Shown piece by piece: positions 9,826 through 23,920 of a stretch of DNA of 64,000 bases. Below the pieces are notes generated by a model that did not search any database, was not told the DNA's origin, and saw only the letters and a program-made list of their open reading frames with translations. The position numbers and the translations under genes are program-made. The stretch's first letter is position 1; each line of letters opens with the position of its first letter. The DNA comes from Calycina herbarum. Taxonomy: Eukaryota > Ascomycota > Leotiomycetes > Helotiales > Pezizellaceae. The stretch is taken from the NCBI GenBank assembly GCA_001414485.1, contig LLEY01000008.1, positions 248,001 to 312,000 on the forward strand. Direction: 5' to 3'.

Positions 9826-12800
9826 GGAGAAAGTGAATCCCTAAGAATTCTGAACCAACTTAACTAACCTTAAATGAGAACAACACCGAAGAAAATGGTG
9901 TGATGAAACTGCTGACCAACATCTCTTGCGCTATCTCTGCAAAAAGGTTGGTAATTATAAATCAAAAAGTGCCAAACTCTCAACGCCTCTTCCATCTCGA
10001 GGGAGAGAAACCAACATGAAGCTCCGCTCCCTTCTTAGGGACACGGGAGCTAACACAGGACAGAGTAGAGAACCAGGAGTATCGCTGAGGTAGATCGCAA
10101 AGTCTTTCCAAATATCTGGGAAATATATTCTGCCTTCGTGCGTGCGGGGAGAAGTGGGCGCAGAGTGAGAGAGACAGCATCTTGGCCCAGTGGCCCTAAA
10201 TAGAGGTCGAAAAAGAGTGAACAACGATGCAAGGAAATTCAGCTACCAACAAAAACCATAACGCACGAAAGGAAAAAGAAATCGAACCCTTTAAGTCTCT
10301 TAAATATTGAAATCTCCAACAATTGGCAACACAGCATGTCTCAAACTTGAAAATGTCTCCAACAGTACTCAAGTCACACCGCGTTCAAGAAATTCCAACA
10401 ACTTGCAAAAATGAAATCTACTTCTGGTTTTAACTAAACTTTCAGAAGGGTTTGGAATATCCGAAAGCGCTGAATATGAACCGATTACTTCGAGTCCTTG
10501 TGTACTCACTCAGCTCGCCTCCCCTATTCCACAATGCCCGAACTTTCGCACAATGACTTCAATGCCATCACTGTCGTAAAACTCCAAGGCACCTGCCATT
10601 ATTAGCAATAAATGCATCGAATGCATGTTGACGCATCTTCACAGACAGCCCATCCAAAATGGACTCACTTAATGTGCAAAAACAATCCTACTCCTGTCGA
10701 TCACTTCTTCGCCCCCGAAAAACCGCAAGGTAATTCCCAGACCGCTATTTCCCCATATTCCCCTCAGGCATACATACACATCGTCATCCCCAAGTCACAC
10801 AATACGAATTGCACACCCCATCCATCATCGGATAAACATCCGAGAGATCATCCCACCCCCCCTTTCCCCCAAAGCTATGTTGAAGTGTTCCGTTTACGTA
10901 TGAACCAATGGCAGAACAATTACCCCGCTGACCCAGCGTGCAGCGCGGGACCCCTCAAATAAAGTACTGTACCTCTGGTAAGGTCCCTCGTGCTGATATG
11001 CGCCTGTGCCTCTGGCTTGCTTGTCACGTTGTACGGAGTGTTTTCAGTTAGTATTGACTCCGTAAATAGAAGGAGTTTCCGAGAGTAGAAATGTACGAAC
11101 TGCAGGAAATATGAACGCATTATTAAAATCAATGATCTCAAAATATTGCTCAAAGTTCAACATCAACTTGCTCACTGAAGATGACGTGAGAAGGGACGCG
11201 AGTTAGAGACTTCGACCTCCGTTTGGAGCAGGACTGAAAAACTCGAAGCAAGTAAGCGTAATTTAATTGAGGTTAGGCTTAAAACAAGATAATTGGTAGG
11301 AAGCCAAATCAAACACATCAAGCAAATCAAACAAAATAACTTAACTCATCCTCTATATTCCCCCAAACTTTAAATACGCCACAACACTACTCGAGAAGCT
11401 GACTCACTCTCGACCCCGTACTCTGAACGAGAAAAAGCCTCCAACATCTTGCCAAGCAATAAAATCCTTCTCTCCCAAAAGCTACTCACCAACTTCAACA
11501 AAATCACACGGCGATGCCCGACTCCCTGCTTGATCGAGATCTTACCGTGGTCTGCCATGGGTTATGCCTACCAATCTGCCCCGTTCTCAGAGAACCGTAC
11601 GGATGGCACCGAACCACACCCACTCGGGTAAGGAAGGTAGCAGAGGTTGCGACAGACAACAAAAGCGACAGTGAATAGCTTTCGTTGTTCTAACAATTTG
11701 GAAGAATTCAAAATATTAGCCTAAATATTTAGAACAATCATATTCAATTGTTTTTAGAATATCTAGTTTGATATTTTGCTTTGTGTTCGAGAGAAGAGGT
11801 AGCCAGAGTTGCCGCTTTTATTATCTGCCAGGGGCAGAGGTACAACAAACTCGCGTAAAATATTAAAGGAAGCGATCCCTTTTGTTCACGCAAGTCCTTA
11901 TGAAGGGGCTCGCCTATGAGTAGGCGTTTATGTGACAATCCCTTGTCTTGCGAGTGACTTCACTCTCACTTGTTGAGCCACTTACAGCCTTCCTTTCTAC
12001 GCGCTCTGCCCGTTCAAGCTACATTCAATCCAAGAGGAAGCGCATGGTAAGAAAGCAACAAAAGGATTTTTGTTGGAACTTTCGATACAACATTCAATTG
12101 AATGTTCAAATTCATTTAAGCGAATATCGAAGTCGTTACCGCCCGACCACACCGTCTCATTTCTCATAAAAAGCCAATCAGTAAATAACATTGGATAAGA
12201 CCAACGGGGCAGATAGCTCACCGACGTTGTTGACACCACTAGCGCCTGACCCCGCCGCGGACACGCCTCGCGCTACTCATACCACCAATCACCAAGAAAC
12301 GGCATCGCAGAAAACCAACAGAGAACTTCTGATCGTTGGGAAATTTAGCACAAGCCTCACTTGAACTCGCAAACTAACCAATTGAAGCCTGATTTAAACA
12401 CTACCTACATCGTGCTGGTAGATTGACTGCAGTAGGTGTGCGAAATATAATATACTTGGCCGATATTTGCTTAAAAAAACATATTAAAACGCGCAAGAAG
12501 AAACAGAACCAATATAGCAACTTACTAAGACGTATATTGGACACTCCTTCACTGCCATTTATCCTTCGCTGTTTCAAGAACTTGGTTCTCGTTTACTACT
12601 CTTCGTAAGGGCATTACGACCCTATCACCACTGGCCATAGCCAATCACCAACGAGGAAAGCCTAGCTCCACCATCAACTTCAGTGGCACCACTCAGAACC
12701 AACAGCACGATATCCAACAACTAACTAGATAGAATCCAACAACTGAGAATACCCACGTGTCGAACTTCAACAGTGCAACGCTACTTTCGCATATGTAAAC

Positions 12801-15800
12801 CATCACGCTCGTGGCATCATGGAAGCTCAAAAATAGACTCAGAAGGAAGAAAGAAATCACACAGAATTACACCCTGTCAGGTAGTGACCGGGCTGGGCGC
12901 GAAGAAGGCTGTTTGCTCAGCAAATTGTGAGCATCTTTCTCGTCAACTGTTTCTGAATGAGTTCGCAATTCCAGACGCCCATAACCCCGTGCTCGTAACT
13001 CGGTGTGAAATCGCTGCAGACAAGAAAAGAGAAGATCAAGAAGCTGTGATGAGATTCACGCTCTTGCATCTTATAAGATGAAGGTTTAAGACCTCAATCC
13101 TATTTATAATCAGCACTTGCCTATAATTGGCTCAATCTGGCTTGCAGAGAATGAAGAGCTGTACGACAGGCATGAGCGGTCCCCCGAGGCCAGAAATACA
13201 TGCGAACACTGACATCGGTACTTCTATGCCAGGGAGTGACGGGGTACCAGCACCCTTGCTCTCGTTGAGCTTCGACGCTTCAATGGATAAAGTTTGAGAA
13301 CTGCCTTCCAATTGCATGAGCGCTTGTAGATTTCCAATTACCACGCCTCGTCAGCCTCATGACGTCCTTCAGCACATCACAGAGTTCTTTGAGGGGATCT
13401 TCTAGAAGATGCAGTGATGGTCGCGGGGTGATGGACCAACCGAGTATCCTTGAACTTCCACTGAAGCAACGAAGTATTCTCCGAGGGCGGCTCAAGTAAG
13501 CAGAGAATGTTGGAGAGCGAGACGCTTCCTTCTCTATAAGCCACAGTGAAATTCCACGTTCAGTGAAGCTTAACGCTCCGTCATAGGAGGTGTAGCGAAT
13601 CAAGGAACGGTGATCGAATAAATGCAGGTCCGACGTTTCCAGACCATGTTGAGGAAATCAAGAGGGGTGTAGTGGGAGTTTTCCCGAGTGGTGAAGAGCT
13701 ATTTAGACTATTTTCGCACATGGCGAGCGTCGTCAGAATGCGGGCGTCTAGAGAAAGGGGGGAGCGCGTAAGGAAGCGGTAACCGAAAATACGGAAATGA
13801 TTGGTGAAGAAAAGTCGTTCTTGGAACTCCAACCAATCCAGGGAGTTGGATGTTTCAAAGAACGCAGTGACTGTCAAACATGCGGTCAAATGTTAAATAT
13901 CACTCGAGATGTGAAGATGGAGAAGACGGGATGTTAAGACTGGGGTTGTCCACGTGACAAGAGCCGCCCCCCTGAACCCCTGCGTCTTAAAATAGATAAC
14001 GTTGGAGGATATTTCCGATCGCGTTGTACACGAGCAAGGTTGCAGCATGTTGGATACTTTGTGTATGAGGTGATAATAAAACTCTCCTCTGAGAGAGTTC
14101 GAAACCCCAACGTTTCCTTCCGTGTGTTTTCTCATCCTCAAGTAAGCCGGTAATCTCCAAAGCTATAACGGCGAGGTAGTATAGTGCTTGGCGGCTAAAG
14201 TGCAGGCTCACCAGACCAAAAGTTGCAAGCCATGGCTGTCGCTCGGCATGCGTTTGGCTGCAGACCCCCGCCAATGGCTCATCATTGGACAACAGGTCGA
14301 GATACCAACAGCTGGACAGGGCGGGTCGCACACAGTGCACAAGTTCTCTTTCCACGATGCAATGTACTCGGTACGTAAAGCGCGCGGATGTTGCTGTCGT
14401 TCGCAAGAAGGGGTGGGATGTCCCTCTGCAGTCCTTTCGAGGCATTGAAAAGCAAGGCAAACTCTCATTGTCATGTGGGTATTGATTGTAGTACTGTACA
14501 GTACTGCAGGCAACTACAGTCACTAACTGCTTTTGGCTCTCTCTCGTTCGTGAACCCCGGCCGGGCGTTGTGTTTTATCCTACGTAAAACAAGAGGACCC
14601 ATGGAAGAGGACCATCGCCAGCCGGGAGCGGGGAGGCGTCAGGGCACCACAGACGACAGCACCATTCACGCCGCGCTTAATCATTAATCGAGGTTTCCGA
14701 GGTCCCCGCGAGCCTTGACTTCCCTCCAAGAAAGTTGGGCTGGAAAGCTGAAACCAAGCCACCACTCATAAATCCCTCGCAAGTCCTTCTCATTTCATTT
14801 CATCGGGTTGACGAAGCGTGAAGTGCGAACCTGCATCGTAGAATACCCAAACGGGCCTTGCGAGTTGGTGACTGGGACAGACATCCAACATCTGCGAGAT
14901 CGCAATATCCCAAAACCAACACGCCACGACCGACTTGACCAACCGAGACCGGTTGACCGACCTGCCTGGAACAGAGTGGCTCTCCGCTCGAGTGGGTGAA
15001 GAAGTCCCAGTGACCGGTATCCAATTGTCGGTCTTGGAGGATGCTATTGGCTTATGCTGCCGGCAATATTGATATCCGTTCTTACCACAGTCGCACCGAC
15101 TCATTCTCCGATCAGCGAGTCCCAGAATCCAGCCTCATCCCACCAAGGGCAACCACCAGTGACCGACCACGAATGGGTACAAAGTGTGATGGTGACTTGC
15201 TTTTCACCACCCACATTTTTCATGTACGTTGAAGCGCGCAAGCACAGTGGTAGTGGCCATACCACTCGCCACGCTTAAATGCCTTGAACCGCCATCCCAA
15301 CTCCCCAGGGGTCACGTAATAGGGGCATCGAGGATCTTTTGCTGATGAGTGGTCGTCGTCCTGCGCTTCAAGCCTTTAGAAAGACGCCGCTCGGCAAATT
15401 TCAAGATTATATTGACGCTGTAAGCGGGTCGCAGTCACTACCCCAACCTCTCGACTTCTGCATGGTTGATTGAATGGAGATGGCCTCGCATTGCTGCCGG
15501 GCAAGTGGTGAGCTTTCTACCTATGAAATACCCATCAGTTCCGAATCTATAAACTCGAGCATTACCATGGAAGTTTGATCACGAGTTGGTGATAATCTGA
15601 TGGCAAGTTGACGATAAGCTTGAATGGTCTATTCTGGTCAACGATCCTTGTTCTGATCCCTTCGGAATATTGTTTCATCGAGACGCAGTCGGGCTCGATA
15701 GTTGCAAGGGGGCTAACTGGACATCAATCCACCATCCCACCTCGATCGCTCATCGAGAAAAATACATTCATGCGCCTTTACACACGGAAGCTTGCGACTA

Positions 15801-18800
15801 GGATTTGAAGCGGCAGGAAGCTTCAAAAAGTGTGGTGCATGCCGCGGTTGTACTCCGATGATCAAATTTGCGTTTGTTACTCTCATTGAGGCGATTAGCA
15901 GGGTCGTGAGGTCCGATTGGGGGCTGACTGGTTCAGGACAATTGGCAAAATATTGAGGGCTTCGATGCTTGAATCCGGATTCGATGAGAGCATGAACACA
16001 GCCTCGACTGTTCTGCTGAGATTTTGGTGGGGTGTGCCGGTGAACGGTGTGCTTCATCTGCTGATGGATGCTCAAGGTAAGCTGTGTATGGTATGGTGTC
16101 GGTATGAATTGGTGGGACTTTTTGACTTGGAGGGTGTGGGAGTGTAGCTTTGCCTAATCGAGATAGACGCCGAAGGAGCAGCAACCAATTATGCGCGAGA
16201 GCAGGGGCGCGGGTAGTACGCCAGCGTGTGATGCAGTGGTTAACACGACACCAGCATCCAGCATCAGTAGCCAGCCGCTTATGAGTTTGGCGGTGGTTTG
16301 GAGAAAGAGGGAGAGATCAACTTGGAGGGAGAAGCCGAAAGTGGATATTTCGTAAGGATGAGCGACGAAAACGAGGAAAATGAAACATTGGAACTTGGAA
16401 GAAGAACGAAAAGAAGTGACTCCATGTAGCACAGAGCGAGAATCAGAACCCTTTTGGGTCTTGATATGGCTGATGAAGGCGGTTGAAGGTTTCTGTGAGG
16501 AGGCAGACCACGAGGAGGTCCGTACCTATGTACCGTATAGGCAAAACCAACTGCTCTGGAGCCCTGTTGTCAGTGATCTGCCGGTGCGAGCCTGGTGCTC
16601 CGGGCTCTCTGCGAGGTTGTTCTGGGGGTGAAAGATGGTAGGTATCCTGTATGTACAGTATGCAGATAGCGTATGCAGCTCATCTCACGCGGCTGCTGCT
16701 TTTTCTGCTGATCGATGCTGATGCGTTTGCCTATTCTGTTGCCCTTCTCTGAACCATAGCATAAGTCGGTACGGTACCACAGATTACATTCCCACTCTTT
16801 TGCTCACTCGACTCCTCGAGTTCCCCCAAAATGCCACCCGTCGTGGTGGAAAGGGAGGCTGAGTCGTTTTATATATGCGATACATGCAGCTCTTTGACAT
16901 TGTCTTCTCCGTCACGTTTCCGTAATAATTAGTGTACCGTAGCTGGGTCGTCTTCAGTGGTTGCTGGTGACAGGGCGGGGGATTGGGGGGGGGCATCGGG
17001 GATGACGATTCAGAAGACTCTGAGTCTTGTTGGACATCTCCGAGAGTACTGGACGCAGTACTGGACGCACATGGTCAATTGACGCCGGGGAAAGGGTCCT
17101 GGACGGCTAGAACCATGTTAGGCGATGCTAGGCCGTCTTATGCAGTGTTCCCCTCATCAACCGAATGGAAGCTGGTGAGGATCTTTGGCCGCGATTAGAA
17201 GTCGCTACAGGCGATTACACAAGCAGGCTCGCAGGGCAGGCTCAAAAGCAGGCGCTAGGTACTTGTTAGCGTCAGACTCTGATATGCAGGCTCCTGTGCG
17301 TCTTGCGCTTCACTGGTTCCGCACCTACCTGGACAAGTCAAGAGCTGCAGCTTTGCAGCCTCCAGTGCTCACCTGGAATGCAGTAACTAACCCACTGCAC
17401 TGACAACTGCACTGACAACTGCACTGCACTGGACGGGTCAGCAGTGATCCAAGAGCAACTTTCTCATCACTCCGGTCCCTGGTATCATCACCCATCACCC
17501 ATCACCCAGCATGCCCAGTACCCCTTTTCCCCTGTATGTTACGCTACTAAGTAACCCCCCTACCTCGCTGGGCACCAGCTGATGGCATCCCATTGCAAGG
17601 CGTGAACTCGACGGTTCAACCCTCACACACTAAAAGGTAATTTCAAGGGATCCCGCTCACCCCTCCCCCGGGCTGTTTAGCGACAGAGTGGCCCAGGTCC
17701 CGCAATAGGCGCGCAACATGCCCCCCAATCGTTCCGCCCAAAGAATGTCTCCCCGGGCCCCATGACGAATTCTGGACAGGGCCAGCGTCAATATATTGGC
17801 AGTGAATGCCCCAACAGCTGAGTTATTCTTTGCGTCTTGCGTCTTGCGTTACCGGCTAGCTGGGTGCAAGTCTTTATTACCTCCCCCAATCCCACTCCGC
17901 TTTCCTGTTGCCATTGAGAAGCAACTGCAGTAGAAATCTATTTCCTGCCCTGCTACCCTCGCCGCCACTGAGACCCAACTAGACCACTTAGACGGACCCG
18001 AACCTGCAACCACCACCACAGGACCACAGGACCGAGCCAGCATCCGCCCATCTGTCGGGATCGACCAGGATTTTGCCGATACCGTCTCAGCGAGCAAGCC
18101 GAAGAAACCATCCGTCCATTGCGACTCGCGACGAGGGCGGCCATAGAAAAGAAAACAGGACCCCGACATTTCGTTTGGGCCCGTTTCACTCCCTCTTCTA
18201 AATTTATCGCGGCTGAGCCACGTGAAGACAGAGCGAGCAAGTAAGCATCGAAAAAGAAACACTGGAGGCTGGAGAACCACTTGAGAACCACCATCCCAGA
18301 TCTTTGCGCTTCTCTCCAGTTCGCACCATCGCGTTTACGCAATTCAAAAAAGGTACCGCAGCCGCGGCCGACGACGAGCATCGCGCCTACCCGATTGCGA
18401 AGAGGATTCAGAGCAAGCAAAAGGAAGAGGCTCGTCAGAAGGATATCTCGATAGCACTGGAAAGTCGTGACGATCGATCAAGTCAGCCTAACTTCAGGAA
18501 GCGAAAAAACGCCGCGGAACGGATCTTGATTTCTGAGGGCGAGGAAGTCCCCAAACGCGAAGAAGTTGATATCGTGGTCAAAGAGAGGAGGAGATTATTC
18601 AAGCGATCAATTGAGGTTTCAGCACTTGCGTGGAACGAATTGACGCGTCGAAGGCATCCGGGAAGGAATTTGGGGTTCGGTTTCCCATCAAGTGCAAGAG
18701 CGGAAAGGCGCAAGCGAGCTGGTCCTCCGAAGTACACCCAAGTACTCGTACCAACACACCACGTCGGACAACCCGTCAGTCACTATTAGAAAACCTCATC

Positions 18801-19165
18801 TCTCGCTCTTTCGCCCCACCAACTGCGCCTCTCGAAGCAAAGCGAGGATCGAGCTAATTTATGAGAAGATAAACCCATAGCTTGAAGTAAAGAAAAGATC
18901 CCAGATTCGCTCAGCCAAAAGTTAATTGAGTGGCCAAAAGATCATCACCTGATCTTTGTCTCTCATTCATTCGGGCACCTGTCCTCAAGCCGTCTCCGAC
19001 GTCGTAAAACTGGCGGAAGTACGAGCTCTCGTTCAGCTGGACTTTGCGCAATCGCATCCAGGAACGAAGTCATACTCGCTGCAGTTGTCGAGCGAACCAG
19101 TTACCCCGCAGAGCCCCATTGCCCACCACAAGCGGGACTTGGTAACTCTTGCCAGGGAAACTCTT
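9826..19165. other. Long gene-poor stretch upstream of the fusion gene
   Basis: Over 9 kb with no supportable gene. GC content seems to rise after about 12.8 kb. A short coding-like frame without ATG lies at 13624-13782 on the plus strand. Short tandem motifs occur near 17395-17435 (ACTGCACTGACA-type) and 17487-17510 (CCCATCA). The last ~900 bp before 19166 are probably the leader and promoter of the fusion gene. The open frame at 18304-18789 starts at TTG and has no recognised domain. Confidence 0.45.
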
Positions 19166-21429
19166 ATGAGCGCAACGAGGAAGCTACCAGATACCCTCCC
19201 TTCCACTTTGATTATGGGCGACGAAGACGATAGACTAGCCGTGGCAGCTCCGCAGCAAGAATCCCCGACATCACGTTTCACAGCCGTGAATGGAAAGGAG
19301 CAGCCCCCAGCAAATGGAAATGGGAACGGAAATGGACCACCATCGAGAAGAAATTCGGATGAGAGAGTGAATGGCCAACCAAGAATCACTCCTCCAGGCC
19401 AGGAAAAGTTGAAGATTTCAACATCAACTCCGAGAGACGATTGGGGCGCCGTCAATGGAGAAAGACCCTACCACCAAGGGCCCTCTTACCCAGATACCGA
19501 TGGATCTCACAAGCGAAAGAGATCGGACCCGAATTGTCAAAATTCTTCGGCAAATCCATACCCTCATACTCTTCCCGGGACCCCTCATCCGTCATCGTCC
19601 ACAAAACAGACCCCAACCACAGCAACCACTGAAGGCGACACTCCTAGGGACCAAAACATGTCAGCTCACTCAGGGCATCCACATTACAGCTCAGAAGGTC
19701 ACTACCACGATAGCGACAATGTACCTGATAGCGCCATACCAGATAATGCGCCCAGTGCAGTCTACGGAGGTGAAGCATGGCACAGCCGATATCAGCATGG
19801 TCATATGAGCTCCGACGAGCGCCTTTCCGAAGCTTTACGAAGAGAGACTCAGAACATGGATGCCCAGCAACGTGAATATGAAGATGGGAGTCCCGATGAT
19901 GACCGGTCCGCAAATCCCTACGATAGCTACGGCAATGATAGAAGAGAAATGTCGGTACAATCGGACCCCAAGAAGAGAAAGCGCAATTTCAGCAACCGAA
20001 CCAAGACGGGATGTATGACTTGTAGGCGACGTAAGAAGAAGTGTGATGAGACCAAACCAGAATGTGAGTATTGAATTTCCCACATCCAAAAATACACGTA
20101 CTAACAGACCAATAAGGTACCAACTGCCTCCGAGGTGGGTTTGTTTGTTCCGGATACCAACAACGGGGTCCATGGCAAAAGACTGAGCAAAAGCAAGCGC
20201 CTATCCCACTGCAGTCAAAAACGGAATATGAAGGTCCAGCCTACCAATCATCGCCTTACGGTTTGGGGCCGCCGCCGCGGAGGGAACCGTTGCCAGGTTA
20301 TCGAGGTCAAGGCCTTCGAGTCGACCCACAACATGGCCGCCCTATTCATATTGACGACGACCAGCCGAGTGCTTCTACCATCCCCAGCGCTTCTGTTGCA
20401 AGTCCCGAGAATAATCGACTTCCAACAATATCCTACTCCGGTCAAACAGCAACGCCCCTCACAGCTTCGAGTAGTGCTCACCCTGATCGACTACTTAAGA
20501 CCCCTTACGATACAAAGACCCCTTACGAGGCACGCCCGGGACCTTTTCACGACCTTTCGAGGCAAGAGTCAAGACAGGAAGAAGCCATCACACCCCAATC
20601 AGCATCATCAAACGTTCCTCAAATAATACATCCCCAAATGAATTCAGAAAGCCCCCACACCAATCCTCAGATGGCTGCTCAATTGGCCTTGGCGAATCTG
20701 GGCTCACCCAGTCGAAACCCTACTCAGAAAGAGTTAATGCTTGCTGGCCGCCACTATTTCCCATTCGACAAGGAGCTTGTTCTCGAACGTGAGCGATGCA
20801 ATGGATCATGTTGGCGTTTCAACGGAAGCACCAATCCGAACAACGGTGTTTCCCCAGAAGAACGCGCCCGCCTCTTCCGAGATATCTTGCAACCCAAAGA
20901 AATCTCATCCTCTCCAACCGGTGTATCACCTGTCAACCCATCGGGTCGGGTCGGCGATAACGTTGTCGTCGAAGCACCATTCAATTGCGACTACGGCTAC
21001 AACATCACTATTGGTCAAGATGTGGCAATCGGCAAGAACTGCACCATTCTTGACACTTGTCAAGTGTCCATCGGTGACAGATGTAATATCGGACCCAATG
21101 TCAACATCTACACTACCACTCTACCGGTTGACCCAAGGAAAAGATTGGGGTCCAGAGGACCAAGCCTTGGAAAGAAAGTCACAATTCAATCCGACTGCTG
21201 GATCGGAGGTGGTGTAATCATCCTTCCAGGCCGAACGATTGGTGAGGGTAGTACGGTGGGAGCTGGATCCGTCGTCACAAGGGTAAGTTTTAACTCTAAT
21301 ATTCTCTCATTTTTCAGCCGCACCAACAAATCCTTCGCAATGCTAACTCAGCTCGCTTTCTAGGATGTCCCGAAATATACGGTTGTTTGCGGCAATCCTG
21401 CTCGAGTCCTTCGGGGTATCGGCACATGA
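19166..21429 (+). CDS. Zn2Cys6 regulator fused to maltose-acetyltransferase-like beta-helix
   Basis: A 709-aa protein from three exons (19166-20063, 20117-21282, 21364-21429) with GT-AG junctions in frame. Residues 1-280 are disordered and Asn/Pro/Ser-rich. A complete fungal Zn2Cys6 cluster has cysteines 283, 286, 293, 300, 303 and 310 in C-x2-C-x6-C-x6-C-x2-C-x6-C spacing, split by intron 1. A disordered linker leads to the Mac domain (about 500-560; LAGRHYFPFDKELVLERERC) and hexapeptide repeats of a left-handed beta-helix, ending in GNPARVLRGI as in maltose/galactoside O-acetyltransferases. At residue 635 the motif reads YTTTLPVDP where active enzymes have THP, so the catalytic His is Leu. 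DNA binding is well supported; acetyltransferase activity is doubtful. The start is the first in-frame ATG after a stop; ATG 19214 (MGDEDDRL) is an alternative. Confidence 0.88.
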
Positions 21430-23920
21430 TTAAATGATCATTCATCGTTTCAACAATTCCTTTAAAAGCCTTCTCTCGGTTATTTCGTTTGTGTTTCTGG
21501 AAACCGAGGTTCCCCGCCGACGAGTCTCTTTTTTATACCCTTGGGGCTTGTTTATATATATATTTTCTTTTCTTTCCTGTGTGGAAATGTGCACAAATAC
21601 GTTGCATAGCGGTGAGACTTTTTCGACTTTTGTAGATTTCCTTTCTATTGTTTGGGAGGGTTATTTTGATGTCTTCTTCTCGATTTTTTATTTCTTCTTC
21701 AATTTTTACTCTTCTCTCGCAGTAGGTTTGCATGTAATTAGGAAAAAGAGACGTTATACGTGCGTCATGGTTATGACAGTTTTTTGAGGGTTGCAGCGAT
21801 GAAATGGATGGAATGGATGGGCAGGAAATAAACAGGACTGGAAATGGGATGGAAATGGAATGGTATGGGGATTAGCGAAGACAGTCTTGCTGGTAATTAT
21901 TGGCAAGCTTGTTATCGCTGATTTTCTGGCGGGGATGGGATGGGTGGGTATAAATGGAGTGGAGGATTTTATGTAACTATATTGGTTGGATGTCACTCTC
22001 TGTCCTGAGGTAAGAGGGCAGAAAAATATATATGACTTTTTTTGATCTTTCCACAACTCCATTACTCTTGTGATTGCTGGGAAAATATACCATGCTCCAA
22101 ACTCTCCTGAGTTCCCCCCTATCTTCGTATGCTAGTGCAGCAAGACATCAATCAACATCTTCGTAGAAGAAAGCCTAGGTCACTCTTTAGTTTCACAACG
22201 ATCCCATGTGTATTTACCCAAAACTCAGTAAGCAAACACATAGCCAAACTTTGTTTCAGCTGCAAAAGTTGGTACGAGGTTCCACATTCAGTGAATGATA
22301 TTGTTCTAAATAGTAAGGATAATGGAATTATTTAGCCAAAGTTTCGAAATCTGTCATGTTACCTATATCACCAGTGAATAAAATGGAACGAATAAAGTCG
22401 ATACATTAAATTCTCCACCAGCATTCTAAGTATTTCAACCACCAACCCACTTAACGTCCACACTTTTCAGAGTCCCAAACATCACCCATGAACACCTCAA
22501 GCAGCCATTCCTAACTAACAAGACGTGATATAAAAACCGCCCCGCCCCCAGGGGTAAATTTAAAGCCCCTCAAGATTCAAGACTGAAAAGCTCTTCCTCA
22601 AGGATATACTAGCAATTAGAACTGAAAAGGTCAGCTCACAGTAGTGAAACCCACTCTCCTAGAGGGATAATCGTTGCGCTACTCAATGCCCACTTCGCAG
22701 CTTCACATTCTCGAACGTCAAATGCTCCATCTTAAGAGAAGTGGGCAATACCCTGCAAACACCTAGATCAATATGAGTGGTGCCAGAAAATCTAGAGCAA
22801 CTAGGTATATTGTTCGAGAAGGTTCAGAAGAATTAGAATTTCAAATTCTTTATCATCCCAAGTCTTTTCGAGCAATACCTCTTGTTCTAGACTTGAGAAT
22901 GTAATAAGAGAGGTGAGTGTACACAAAGTAATGGCCGTGTGTCTAGGAAACAAAAAAGTGCTAGGCATTGAGAAACTACCTCGATCTTTCGATTCTACTT
23001 CTACCCCACCTTTCCAGCACTCGTTCTCCCAGCAAGCTTGAAGGAATCTTGAGAGCTAGTACTGGCTACATAAAGAAGAATGACCAAAGCCCTTGACTTC
23101 CACATTTCTCACCTCAACTAACCAATCACTTCAAAGAAAGTCTTTCAGCTCCTCTGGAATACTCCCAAGAAACCGCAACATCAACAAAATAACCCCAAAT
23201 GGAAATTTGTAAAATCAACCGCCTCAGCTTGACTTGTCACCTCCCAGTTCTTCCCTAAGCTCACCTTTACAGTAGCAGCTTTAACCCAAACAACTTCAAC
23301 CTCGGAACCAAGAAGTTCACACAATTGAAAGAAAGAAATCATATCATAACACGCACAGATACCCATTATTTGCGAGAAAATAGCGAACGAGACAAGCCCC
23401 CAGAATCGTAGACAAACGAAGAGTGTCACTTCCAACAACCTTCATTTGGTCAAACCACCACAAAACGAAAATTGAAGCGGAGAGGAGGAAGTGAAACAAA
23501 CAGGATAACACAAGGGCAAACAAAAAGAGAGAAAGAGCTGTTAGAATTATCTTGGGGTTATTTGGCTGATGTTGAGCTATTCGTAAGCTACCTGTAAATA
23601 AATAGCCTGACAACAATCCAGTTCTTCATAGGTTACCCATGAATTGCAAGGAGGAAAAAATATGGCTATTACTGGGAATAGCAAATATTTTTCCTTGGCC
23701 CTCAACCAAGTATAGAGCATTTCAAATAGACAGCTGATTGCCCAAATGTATTAAACAACCCAAATCCAATTTCAAAAAAGAACATTTCAGTCATTTCAAA
23801 TTCATAAACTAACCTAGCTTTACCAATGCTCGAAATAATCAAATCTCTCCCGCTGCGTTTCTAGCTTGGCCTACCTATGTACTGTAGCTGTTATTGCATC
23901 ATAATCCCCTCAGAACACCC
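21430..23920. other. Intergenic, no gene seen
   Basis: The first ~650 bp are T-rich and probably the 3' flank of the fusion gene. The remainder is AT-rich with only short frames lacking domains. Confidence 0.55.

Noticed and set aside
10612..10962. 116-codon ATG frame
   Set aside because: Composition is dominated by CCC and CAC codons, with no domain, splice context or homology that I can recall.
17600..17640. tRNA B-box-like GGTTCAACCC
   Set aside because: No A box at proper spacing and no cloverleaf can be folded around it.
18304..18789. 161-codon open frame upstream of the fusion gene
   Set aside because: It starts at TTG, has no ATG at its head and no domain. It is Arg/Lys-rich low complexity, best read as leader or promoter sequence.
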